Positions 55,228 through 62,849 of a stretch of 64,000 nucleotides of DNA are shown here, piece by piece. The position numbers were made by a program, and so were the translations under genes. The notes under the pieces are model-generated. The model had not been told where the DNA came from. It was given only the letters and a program-made list of their open reading frames with translations, and ran no database searches. The DNA comes from Nodosilinea nodulosa PCC 7104 (GTDB lineage: Bacteria; Cyanobacteriota; Cyanobacteriia; Phormidesmidales; Phormidesmidaceae), in NCBI RefSeq assembly GCF_000309385.1, contig NZ_JH976537.1, forward strand, positions 833,426 to 897,425. The letters are read 5' to 3'. Numbering within the stretch: the first letter of the stretch is position 1; the number at the start of each line of letters is the position of its first letter.

Positions 55228-57570
55228 CTAGGCAAAATCGGGCAGGTCGGGGCGGGGGCTGGGGGGCAAACTGGTGAGCCTGAGCATAGAGTCTGCTATT
55301 TCAGCAAATCTGTCGTCCGGCAGGTTTGAGCAGTTGATGCAGGTCGACAGCAGCCGAGTGATGCGGTAGTAGGTGCGCAACCGCTTCACCTGTTCGCTGT
55401 TCAAACCATAGATGTAGGGCAGACCCAGGGTGTTTAACAGGTTGGCAATTTTTTCCTGCCATCGGTATCGTTTGGCCTCCCACCAGTCGGCCTGATTGTC
55501 GTATCTAATCCGCTGTTCCTCAATCAGGTGAAGCCAGCCAGCGATGATGTCCTGGCGCTGGCCATCGTCTCGAAAAAAGTCCTGTAGTTTCTGAAAGCAG
55601 CGCTTTAGTTTCAGGGGTTGGTCTGGCTCAGAGCAGCAGTGGTAGGCCCGATACAGCTCTCTATGGCCGCGCAAAATAGCCGCATCTACCATGCTGGTGG
55701 CGAAGTGCAGATCGGGCAGATCAAACCGGCGGCTGTGGGTGTTAAAGCTGGTAATGCCCTCAATATCTTCGAGGGCGAAGGCAAAGTACCAGGCGCGAAT
55801 TAAGACCTGCACGTGACTGCGATCGCTATGGTCTGTGTAGGCAACAAACGTGGCCGCCCGATCGAGCTTGCTGAGGAAGGCAACCAGCCGCATATCGCCG
55901 TTGACGTAGTTGTCTACGCTGACTTTAAATCCTACGAAAAAATCCCAGGCCACCTGCCTGGGCACCAGTTCAGAGACTAGCTCAATCACAAAGCTCCAGC
56001 GGCGATCGGCCAGGTAGCGATAGACATCGGTATAGGCATCAGTTCTGACCAGGTGCTCGGCGGTGAAGTACTCCTGGTAGGTGAGGTGGGAAAAAGAGCA
56101 GTACATTTCGCCCCACCTCACCAGCAGCCCGTTAAACTGCTCAATGCCTCGAATAATCACGTGGCTATCGACCTTATCGGGGTTGATGCTGTGCACTTCT
56201 TTGCAGTAGTCCTGAATGATGCGCTCGATGTCTCTCACATCGAACAGAATCTGCTCATTTAGGTGAACAAAAAAGTAGCTGGCAATGCGAGCCAAAATGT
56301 TTTTAATATCTTGCTCGCGAAAGTAGGGGGCACTGACAATAGTCGAACCCTCATCGGGCTGTAGGCGCCGGGCCAGGGCAGATAAACCGCTGGCAAACAC
56401 CCCTATTCTCTGATCGGGAAAATCTCCGTTGTGATCGTAGGTTAGGCAGAGCAAATTCAGCAGAACTGGCCTGCGGGCGATCTCGCGAATGCCTTTATAG
56501 CGGGGAGAGTACAGCTTCTCTAGCATCGAATTTGAGGACGATGGTTCGGTGCCGTAGTAGTCAAACCATCGGGTAATGAATTCAGGAATTTGCTTTTTGG
56601 AGTAAAAGGGAGAAATAACAACTTTTTGCACTCCCCGCAGATGAAAAACGGCACCCAGGCGGGAGGTGCAGATAAACTTGCAGTCTACGTAGTCAGAAAG
56701 AATTTCCTGAATCATAAACTGAATGCTTGAGCGCTGGGCCTCGGGGGCTTCGTCTAAACCGTCGAAGAGAAACAGCGCCCGACCGGCGCTCAAAATATCC
56801 TCAGCCTGTAGGGCATTGGCTCCCCATGCCGCCAAAATTTCGTCGATAAAGGTGCGAATGGTCGCCACCCCGACAGAGGCTGAATAATGGCGAATTTCAA
56901 TAAATATGGGCACGTAGCTGGACAGGGCTTCCCCGGCCCGGCACCTCAAGGCAATCGACTGAAGATAGCTGCTTTTACCCGACCCAGGCTCTCCATAGAC
57001 GGATACCCTTTGGTGTTTTTCTAGCAGCGCTGTACCCGTGGTTCGGTTGCCTCGCAGCAGTCTTAGCCCGATGCGGTCAAACTCATCTTCAAAGTCTTGC
57101 TGAGAATTTTGGAGAACTTCTCTGTTTAGGGCCGGATATTCGGAGGGCAGTTTCTCGACCTCCACCATATCGAGTTCTACAAAGTTGTCTCGCACCCACG
57201 AACTTTGATCGCGATCGCTGGCGGGATTGATATTTTCAAACGAAAATCTGACCTGCTTCCGCACCGAGTCAACCAGCTGATCGATATCGCTAGACTCAGC
57301 CGATAGCTGCCCTTCATAGGATTCACAGGCGTCTAGCAAAAGTTTGTCGTAGTAGTCGCAGATAGCCTCAACTTTGGCGTGCTCCCCACGATTGCCCGAC
57401 AGTATACGCGCCAGCGTAGCTTTGCTTATAGATACTTGGCAGCTGCGCTTGATGGCATTGCTGAGCCCGGCGTAGTGCCCCTCCGGAAATTCTTTTTTAG
57501 CCGCCTCTAAAAATTCATTGCAATAATTAGCCTTTAATTTGAGATATCTGGGGTTTTCGTTAGATGCCAT
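55228..57570 (-). CDS. HTH-NACHT STAND ATPase (NLR-like)
   Basis: The 780 residues start with a small helical domain of about 85 residues (YLKLKANYCNEFLEAAKKEF, then ISKATLARILSGNRG, like an HTH). The NACHT domain has Walker A GEPGSGKSS (193-201) and Walker B ALFLFDGLDEAP (265-276), then CTSRLGAVF and the winged-helix part with FSHLTYQEYFTAEHL. The last 250 residues are helical with no repeat I can name. Related bacterial NACHT proteins protect against phages; here that is inference. A promoter lies 41 bases upstream. No nuclease or protease domain is visible, so the effector mode is unknown. Confidence 0.85.
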   Translation of the reverse strand: MASNENPRYLKLKANYCNEFLEAAKKEFPEGHYAGLSNAIKRSCQVSISKATLARILSGNRGEHAKVEAICDYYDKLLLDACESYEGQLSAESSDIDQLVDSVRKQVRFSFENINPASDRDQSSWVRDNFVELDMVEVEKLPSEYPALNREVLQNSQQDFEDEFDRIGLRLLRGNRTTGTALLEKHQRVSVYGEPGSGKSSYLQSIALRCRAGEALSSYVPIFIEIRHYSASVGVATIRTFIDEILAAWGANALQAEDILSAGRALFLFDGLDEAPEAQRSSIQFMIQEILSDYVDCKFICTSRLGAVFHLRGVQKVVISPFYSKKQIPEFITRWFDYYGTEPSSSNSMLEKLYSPRYKGIREIARRPVLLNLLCLTYDHNGDFPDQRIGVFASGLSALARRLQPDEGSTIVSAPYFREQDIKNILARIASYFFVHLNEQILFDVRDIERIIQDYCKEVHSINPDKVDSHVIIRGIEQFNGLLVRWGEMYCSFSHLTYQEYFTAEHLVRTDAYTDVYRYLADRRWSFVIELVSELVPRQVAWDFFVGFKVSVDNYVNGDMRLVAFLSKLDRAATFVAYTDHSDRSHVQVLIRAWYFAFALEDIEGITSFNTHSRRFDLPDLHFATSMVDAAILRGHRELYRAYHCCSEPDQPLKLKRCFQKLQDFFRDDGQRQDIIAGWLHLIEEQRIRYDNQADWWEAKRYRWQEKIANLLNTLGLPYIYGLNSEQVKRLRTYYRITRLLSTCINCSNLPDDRFAEIADSMLRLTSLPPSPRPDLPDFA

Positions 57571-57610
57571 GTGCCCTGATTAACTGAATTGTGCTCGCGT
57601 GCTTGAAGCA

Positions 57611-57639
57611 ATTCTATACCGTTACATATAGCCTGCCAA
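57611..57639 (-). promoter_or_regulatory. sigma-70-type promoter of the NACHT gene
   Basis: On the minus strand TTGGCA (57634-57639) and TAGAAT (57611-57616) stand exactly 17 bases apart, each one mismatch from consensus. The gap 57571-57915 otherwise shows no gene, RNA or repeat. Confidence 0.6.
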
Positions 57640-57915
57640 ATCCCTGTTTTAGTTATTTAATATTTGCCGTGCTGCCCAGCGATAATTTTCGTTTTCCTGG
57701 CCTTTTTTTAATATTCCCACAGGGCATTCTTTGAAGTTGCTACATATTCCTGGTGAGGCAGAAACAAACTATTGCTGCTTTATGTCCTAGGGGATAGGAT
57801 GCTATGGCAGCTGCACGCTATCGTAACCATGGATGGACTGACTGGCATAGGGCTAGCATGGAAATGAAGAGGGCTTTGCAGTAAGTGAGTTCCTTGTCAC
57901 AGCTAGGTTGTACCG

Positions 57916-58752
57916 ATGATGATTGACTGGCCCGAAGTGCGTCAGCTTATGCTGACATCAAATGAAGCATTTCCTCCTTCCCTGTGGGGAAAAGATGTGA
58001 GCAGGCTCGATGCGGCCATTGCCCCAGATCAGCTAGATGTGGCTGAGCGCTGCTTGAAGGCTTTATATCAAGGACTTCAGTGGGCTAGCAAGTATGAAAT
58101 TAAGCTTAAGAAACCCAGATTTTCTAAGGCCGCTCGCCACTTTTTAATTGAAGATGAGCATGTCATTGGCATTTTTAGAGACTGCTTTGGGTGCCGGGGC
58201 GATCGCCCGTCTGATTTCGTCCTCCCCAGTAGCCTAAGAGAATATATCGAGCTACAGACAGAAGGCAAGCAGTTCATCGTTGCAGATTTAATTCTGGAGA
58301 AGGAGAACCTCAGGCTCGTCAATCGCTGGGGCCGGGGTAAACAGTCTAAATTTATGCGAGATTTGGTGTTTCCTGGCTTTATGGGTATATTAGCCCACTA
58401 TTCTGGCCCGCTGGGGCCGCTAGAGCGGCTTGAAGCGCAGGATGTCTATCTCGAAGGGGCGGGCCAACCGGCCGCAGCAGGCGAACTGCTGGCGCGATCG
58501 TTTGCCGTAGAAGAATTTGGCGGCATGCTGACTCGCCAGCTGCTCCACAACGTGGTTTACAATGCCGAAGAGTCCGACCTGTTTTTGGCCAGCCATCCGC
58601 CCCTGAGGCTGTTCTACGACGCCAACTCCCCCTTTAACCTGGAGCTGGCGTGGGTTAACGCCATGCTTAAGGCCAGCTTTGACAGAGACTCGGGACTCTT
58701 TCCAGCGCTGGCGACCGGCGGCTTCTCCCCCAATGGATATCCCGATTATTAA
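57916..58752 (+). CDS. unidentified protein next to the NACHT gene
   Basis: The 278 residues have no signal peptide or membrane helix. The sequence alternates helical stretches (EVRQLMLTSNEAFPPSLWGK, LDVAERCLKALYQGLQWASK) with basic parts (KYEIKLKKPRFSKAARHF), and ends LATGGFSPNGYPDY. I recognise no domain. It is divergent from the NACHT gene, sharing a 345-base intergenic region. A role linked to NACHT is possible but is not shown by the sequence. The start is ATG 57916 with no strong Shine-Dalgarno; an ATG at 57919 is equivalent. Confidence 0.65.
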   Translation: MMIDWPEVRQLMLTSNEAFPPSLWGKDVSRLDAAIAPDQLDVAERCLKALYQGLQWASKYEIKLKKPRFSKAARHFLIEDEHVIGIFRDCFGCRGDRPSDFVLPSSLREYIELQTEGKQFIVADLILEKENLRLVNRWGRGKQSKFMRDLVFPGFMGILAHYSGPLGPLERLEAQDVYLEGAGQPAAAGELLARSFAVEEFGGMLTRQLLHNVVYNAEESDLFLASHPPLRLFYDANSPFNLELAWVNAMLKASFDRDSGLFPALATGGFSPNGYPDY

Positions 58753-58944
58753 AGTCTTCTGTAAAGTTTTGTAACATTATCGACTGCACGCGATCACGCG
58801 CCCCTGCACGACTGTGTGGGGGCGCTATTTGTAGTTTCAACAACCCGCCACAAGTCCCAAGGCGTCCTAGCCTCGGGTGATAAAGGCGATCGGGTGCTGG
58901 TGTGTCGGGCTGCTTTCTGCCGTTGTTTTGCAAGGAAGATCATT

Positions 58945-59208
58945 ATGAATATGAATGCTCAACCCCGCAGTATCGAACAGGCCTGGGGCTGGTTAAAGCG
59001 GTCTAATCAACCCGACGCCGCCGTTAGCACAGACGATCTTGCCATCGTTGACACCGAGATTTCGCCCCTGCGGCCAGGCCGAATCAAATATCAGGCCACC
59101 TACTGGTTTGGCAAGTGCGAGCAGAACGTGAGGCTGCCAGCTGGCTCCTACGTGCGGGTGTTGCGCCGCGAGGGCAATGCCTGGGTGGTGCAGGCCCTAT
59201 CGGGCTAG
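58945..59208 (+). CDS. small NfeD-like OB-fold protein
   Basis: The 87 residues contain IVDTEISPLRPGRIKYQATYW, then FGKCEQNVRLPAGSYVRVLRREGNAWVV, the pattern of the NfeD C-terminal OB domain, without the membrane or protease parts of full NfeD. Such small proteins may interact with stomatin-like partners. I chose ATG 58945 because AAGGA lies eight bases upstream; the frame is open to 58816. The next gene begins about 80 bases on, after a weak hairpin near 59216-59252. Confidence 0.8.
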   Translation: MNMNAQPRSIEQAWGWLKRSNQPDAAVSTDDLAIVDTEISPLRPGRIKYQATYWFGKCEQNVRLPAGSYVRVLRREGNAWVVQALSG

Positions 59209-59291
59209 GGAAGTTGCCCAAGGGGAGCGGCAGCCGTCTGCTTCCTTTGGGCATGGGTCGGTTTAGGCTGGTGCAATTTCTATCATTCAGG

Positions 59292-59678
59292 ATGTTTTTC
59301 GCTATGACGACTAGCAATTTGGACAATGGGGTCGCTCGCAATCTAGAGCGTGGGTCTGGCCAAATCCATAGAATTCAGCTTCCCTTAGTGATCACAGGGC
59401 TTACGCTGGGCGGGGTTGCATGCCTTACCGTGTGGGTAAATATGCGATCGCAGCTGGCTGAGGCAAACGCCGCTCTAGGCGAACTTCAGCGAGATGTGCA
59501 CATAGTCTGTAACACCATTCGCAGCCAGGGGCCAATCGCGCACTACTCTTCCCCTGGGGCGGCTATGTTGCCCACCTTTAGCGAAATGGTTGCTAAAGAC
59601 TTTGGCACCGATAAGCTAGAGCAAATGTGCCCAGGGTCGGCGGAAACTGTGCCGCAAACGGTTCCCCCACAAAGTTAA
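59292..59678 (+). CDS. single-helix membrane protein of unknown function
   Basis: The 128 residues have a hydrophilic N-terminus, one membrane helix (LPLVITGLTLGGVACLTVWVN), then a short coiled region and an extracytoplasmic tail with Cys at about 84 and 114. No family is recognised. The ATG at 59292 directly follows AGG; the ATG at 59304 is equally possible. A long hairpin lies just after the stop. Confidence 0.6.
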   Translation: MFFAMTTSNLDNGVARNLERGSGQIHRIQLPLVITGLTLGGVACLTVWVNMRSQLAEANAALGELQRDVHIVCNTIRSQGPIAHYSSPGAAMLPTFSEMVAKDFGTDKLEQMCPGSAETVPQTVPPQS

Positions 59679-59686
59679 TTCAGCTA

Positions 59687-59731
59687 CTGGTCTTGGGTGC
59701 GCTCTACACCATAGGGCGCACCCAAGACTGG
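59687..59731. terminator. long bidirectional hairpin between convergent genes
   Basis: Arms of about 20 bp pair over nearly their full length (CTGGTCTTGGGTGCGC with GCGCACCCAAGACTGG). No T-run follows closely. It lies between the ends of the plus gene at 59678 and the minus gene at 59807. Confidence 0.6.
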
Positions 59732-59806
59732 TGATCTTTGCTTTAAAGCACTCCCCTGCTGCTCCCCGGCGGAAGTAAGCAGGCGTAGGACTACGCAGAT
59801 GCAGAA

Positions 59807-60379
59807 CTACACTGGCTGAAGAATGACGACCTCAAGCTTGAGGTCGTTAAAGTCGTCGAGGGAGTCCTGGTCTTCGAAGGATACGTCGTAGCGGTTGCCG
59901 TTGCTGTAGCGGGTGCGCTTTACCTTAACGCCAAAGGCATCGCGCCAGGGGCTGCTGGCCGACAGCCGATTGTCGCCATCAAAGTAGTAGGTAAACACAC
60001 CGGTCTCGGGGGCAAAGCGAAACCAGCCGGTGGAATTGTTGTTGGTGATCTCTTGCTTCAGCTCTGACTCGGGGGGCAGCTGATTGATCGGGCGCGGGCC
60101 AGCGTTTTCCTGGTAGACTCGCAGCCGCTGCCGAAACAGGGCGTCGCCCCCGTAGATGCGGTACCACACCTGGTGGGGAGTCGTGGGGTTAGCGGTGTAG
60201 ACCGAGTAGGCGGTAGCAGTGGGCATGGTGACCAGCTCATACTCTCGCACCATACCGCCAAGGGGCGGAGAAGCGCTCGTGCTCTGCTGGGCTGGGGCAC
60301 GCAGACCCAGGGGCCAGGCCAACAGCACCACCACCGCGATCGCCAAAACAAAACCATAGACTGTGCCGCGCCGTTTCAT
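59807..60379 (-). CDS. secreted or membrane-anchored protein of unknown function
   Basis: The 190 residues start RRGTVYGFVLAIAVVVLLAW, a signal peptide or anchor. The mature part has an extracytoplasmic domain with aromatic-rich strands (PHQVWYRIYGGDALFRQRL, then TGWFRFAPETGVFTYYFDG) and no named domain. ATG 60379 is preferred over the open extension to 60409. It faces the terminator-like hairpin at 59687 and is divergent from the coiled-coil pair. Confidence 0.65.
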   Translation of the reverse strand: MKRRGTVYGFVLAIAVVVLLAWPLGLRAPAQQSTSASPPLGGMVREYELVTMPTATAYSVYTANPTTPHQVWYRIYGGDALFRQRLRVYQENAGPRPINQLPPESELKQEITNNNSTGWFRFAPETGVFTYYFDGDNRLSASSPWRDAFGVKVKRTRYSNGNRYDVSFEDQDSLDDFNDLKLEVVILQPV

Positions 60380-60634
60380 GCTCTCAGCCACCGGGAGGGA
60401 TGTGCCCAAAGAATAACGCAGATTTTTCGGTTGAGAACGCCAAAACAGGCTTTTTAACGTTAATGTAAGCGGTTTTAGGTCCCACAGCGCCGTGAAGTCT
60501 CAATGAATTGCGGCTTATTTCTAGACCCAATTTGCAAAAACAACCTAAGAAAGTAGGTGAAGCTGCTTTGCGCAGCGGGGGCACCCTACAGAAGGGCCAT
60601 GCGCCCGTAGGACCGGCAGGAATTAAAACACCCT

Positions 60635-61183
60635 ATGAAAAACCTCAATCGCACTCAGAACGCTGTGTCAGCATCTTTAGCCCATCAGCACAATCTGGCT
60701 CAGCGAATGGACGAGCTAGAAAGTCGTCGCAAGCAAGTAGATGAGCTGTGGCAAAAGCTCGAAGCAGCCGATGTTGAACTGGAGGCCCAAAAGCAAGCGG
60801 CTGAAAAAGCCTCAGCAAAAGCTATCAAGCGCAAACAAGAGAATGAAAACCTGCTGCAGCGACTGATGAGTGCGATCAAATCGCGCAACTCAATGCGAGG
60901 TCGATTGGGCAATATGACAATGCAGCGCAACCGGGCCATTCGCCAAGTAGAAACGCTAACGGCCCAGAACCGGGAAGTCATGGAGCAGCTCAAACTTTCC
61001 ACCGATAAGCTAGGAGAGGTCTATCAGCAGGTTGGTGTGTTGCAGACTGAGTACGACCAGGATATGACGGAGCTGGCCCAGGCTTACCAAGCTGTCAGCC
61101 TAGAGCAGCGAGTTCATTTGCCAGAGCAGCTCCGCACTCTGCTAGAGCAGCTAGAGCGGGAGTACACGGGAGTTGAATCATGA
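60635..61183 (+). CDS. coiled-coil protein, first of an overlapping pair
   Basis: The 182 residues are almost entirely helical, with heptads from about 20 to 165 (QRMDELESRRKQVDELWQKL, KQAAEKASAKAIKRKQENEN, LTAQNREVMEQLKLSTDKLG). Lys and Arg dominate the middle, Glu and Gln the end. No known domain. The gene ends inside the start of the next (ATGA), so the two are coupled. A GGCAGGA segment about ten bases upstream may be the ribosome-binding site. Confidence 0.7.
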   Translation: MKNLNRTQNAVSASLAHQHNLAQRMDELESRRKQVDELWQKLEAADVELEAQKQAAEKASAKAIKRKQENENLLQRLMSAIKSRNSMRGRLGNMTMQRNRAIRQVETLTAQNREVMEQLKLSTDKLGEVYQQVGVLQTEYDQDMTELAQAYQAVSLEQRVHLPEQLRTLLEQLEREYTGVES

Positions 61184-61701
61184 AGCAACGGTCTGAGCGG
61201 CAGCAAGAGTTTGAGGCGATTAAGCAGAATCTATTTACCGCTGGGGTAGCGACGGTAAAGGCCGCCCAGGCCCAGGAAAACATGTTTACGACCACCCTGG
61301 AAGCCCTGGCGGACGCCTACGAAGGTATGGGACCTAGCCAGCTAGAGGCTGGAGAGACACAGCCCGAGATAGACCTGGCCCCAATCGTAGAGGCGCTGCT
61401 GGCTCAGCAGCAGGACGCCCTGGCCAAGCAAGACTATGGCGCCTACGTAGACACCGAGGAAAAACTGCAAAGGCTGGACGAACTGGCCGTAGCCCGCCTA
61501 GAGCGCCAGGTGAGGCTGCTAAAAGCGCAGCAGGAACTGGCCCAGGTGGCGGTCAAGCCCCAGCCACCCGTAGATAAAACGGTTTGGACCGAGGCAGCCC
61601 TGAAAAAAGAATATAAAACCCTTGGAAATCTGCGAAACGTCCTGAACCTAAAAGCTCGTAGCTGGAAGGACGCCGTTGAGCAGGTCAACGGGCTGCTTTA
61701 A
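61180..61701 (+). CDS. coiled-coil protein, second of an overlapping pair
   Basis: The 173 residues are helical: QRSERQQEFEAIKQNLFTAG, then a Gln/Glu-rich stretch, ALLAQQQDALAKQDYGAYVD, and ERQVRLLKAQQELAQVAVKP. A Pro-rich break precedes a final basic region ending KARSWKDAVEQVNGLL. No known domain. It overlaps the preceding gene by four bases. The pair may form a heteromeric filament or scaffold; this is inference from shared coiled-coil character and coupling only. Confidence 0.7.
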   Translation: MKQRSERQQEFEAIKQNLFTAGVATVKAAQAQENMFTTTLEALADAYEGMGPSQLEAGETQPEIDLAPIVEALLAQQQDALAKQDYGAYVDTEEKLQRLDELAVARLERQVRLLKAQQELAQVAVKPQPPVDKTVWTEAALKKEYKTLGNLRNVLNLKARSWKDAVEQVNGLL

Positions 61702-61751
61702 CCCGTTCGTTCTTTAAGCTATTCGTTCTTGACGGTGGATCAACCCATGCC

Positions 61752-62138
61752 TCACGGGGTGTTTTGCAGCGCATGCAGGTCAGCCCCGCAAAGGTTGGGT
61801 AGGTGCCGGGTAATTTTTTCAATATCCCAGTGCCACCACTGAAGCGCCAGCAACGCCTCAATGGTGGCATCGTCAAAGCGGTAGCGAATGATTTGGGCGG
61901 GGTTGCCGCCTACCACGGCGTAGGGGGGCACAGGTTTGGTGACAACAGCCTGGGATGCGACGATCGCCCCATCTCCCACCTGCACCCCAGGCATGAGGGT
62001 AGCGCCGTAGCCAATCCAGACGTCGTTGCCGATGACAGTGTCACCTTTGTTTGGCCATTCCTTGGGCATCACCGCCTCCCAACCCTGGCCAAATATGGGA
62101 AAGGGATAGTTGGTGAGCCAGTCGGTGCGGTGGTTGCC
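61752..62138 (-). pseudogene. truncated CatB-like O-acetyltransferase
   Basis: The frame reads [20 protein letters not shown], then [40 protein letters not shown] and [20 protein letters not shown]. This is the C-terminal two-thirds of a left-handed beta-helix xenobiotic acetyltransferase (Vat/CatB family). Upstream of the G at 62138 the frame enters Pro/Ser/His codons of G-rich repeats and has no start before a stop at 62228. About 70-90 N-terminal residues, with the first hexapeptide coils, are missing. A shorter product from a GTG at 62072 is conceivable but would lack most of the fold. Confidence 0.8.
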
Positions 62139-62216
62139 GGGTGGGGGAGGGAGGGAGGTGGGGAGGTGGGGGAGTGAGGGGGTGATGGGGTGAGGGAGTG
62201 AGGGGGTGAGGGGGTT
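62139..62216. repeat. G-rich low-complexity repeat between acetyltransferase relic and fthC
   Basis: Variants of GAGGG, GTGAGGG and GTGATGGGG recur for about 78 bases and abut the stop codon of the 5-formyl-THF cyclo-ligase gene. The strand carries many runs of three or more G, so it could form G-quadruplexes. Confidence 0.8.
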
Positions 62217-62811
62217 ATTTTTCGCCTAAAAATAGGCCGCTTTCGGAGCAGACACCGGCCAGGGGTTTGTCCCACACGTCTTTGGGCAGGCTGGGTAGGC
62301 GGGCGTACTCAAAGACAATGCCTACGGTGGGAATGCTTTGCCACGGCTGCTTGCTGAGCAGGCGATCGTAGTAGCCGCCGCCGTAGCCGAGGCGGTAGCC
62401 GCGCACGTCGCAGGCGACGGCGGGCACCAGTACCAGATCGACCAGGGACAGGTCGACCTGGGGCGACCTGGGGTGGGGTTCGACAATGCCGTAGGCCCCT
62501 TTGCGCAGCGGCCAGCGGTGGTTGGCCGACCAGTAGTGCCAGCTCAGCTGGGTTTTGTCGACGCAGCGGGGCAGCCCCCAGTGCTGGTGATGCTGGGTCA
62601 GGGGGCTGAGGTCGGGTTCCTGGCGAAAACTGGTGTAGGCCAAGATCACCCGGCACTGGCGAAAGTAGCTCCAGTTCAGCAGGTGGGCGCAGATGCGATC
62701 GCTTTTTTGCCGCCACACCTGGGGTGGAATACTCTGGCGGGCGCTGATGAGGCGGCGGCGCAGATCGGATTTAGCCTGATGGTTGAGGTCTGAGGATGAG
62801 GGTTGGATCAC
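62215..62811 (-). CDS. 5-formyltetrahydrofolate cyclo-ligase
   Basis: The enzyme closes 5-formyl-THF to 5,10-methenyl-THF with ATP. The 198 residues contain [57 protein letters not shown] with the glycine-rich ATP-binding loop, and a C-terminal GIVFEYA. The family order is complete. The stop codon lies at the edge of G-rich repeats. The pabC-like gene in this window serves the same folate pathway. Confidence 0.92.
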   Translation of the reverse strand: MIQPSSSDLNHQAKSDLRRRLISARQSIPPQVWRQKSDRICAHLLNWSYFRQCRVILAYTSFRQEPDLSPLTQHHQHWGLPRCVDKTQLSWHYWSANHRWPLRKGAYGIVEPHPRSPQVDLSLVDLVLVPAVACDVRGYRLGYGGGYYDRLLSKQPWQSIPTVGIVFEYARLPSLPKDVWDKPLAGVCSESGLFLGEK

Positions 62812-62849
62812 GGGGGAAGTAAGCAGTCAATGGATAGCCAACAGCGACG

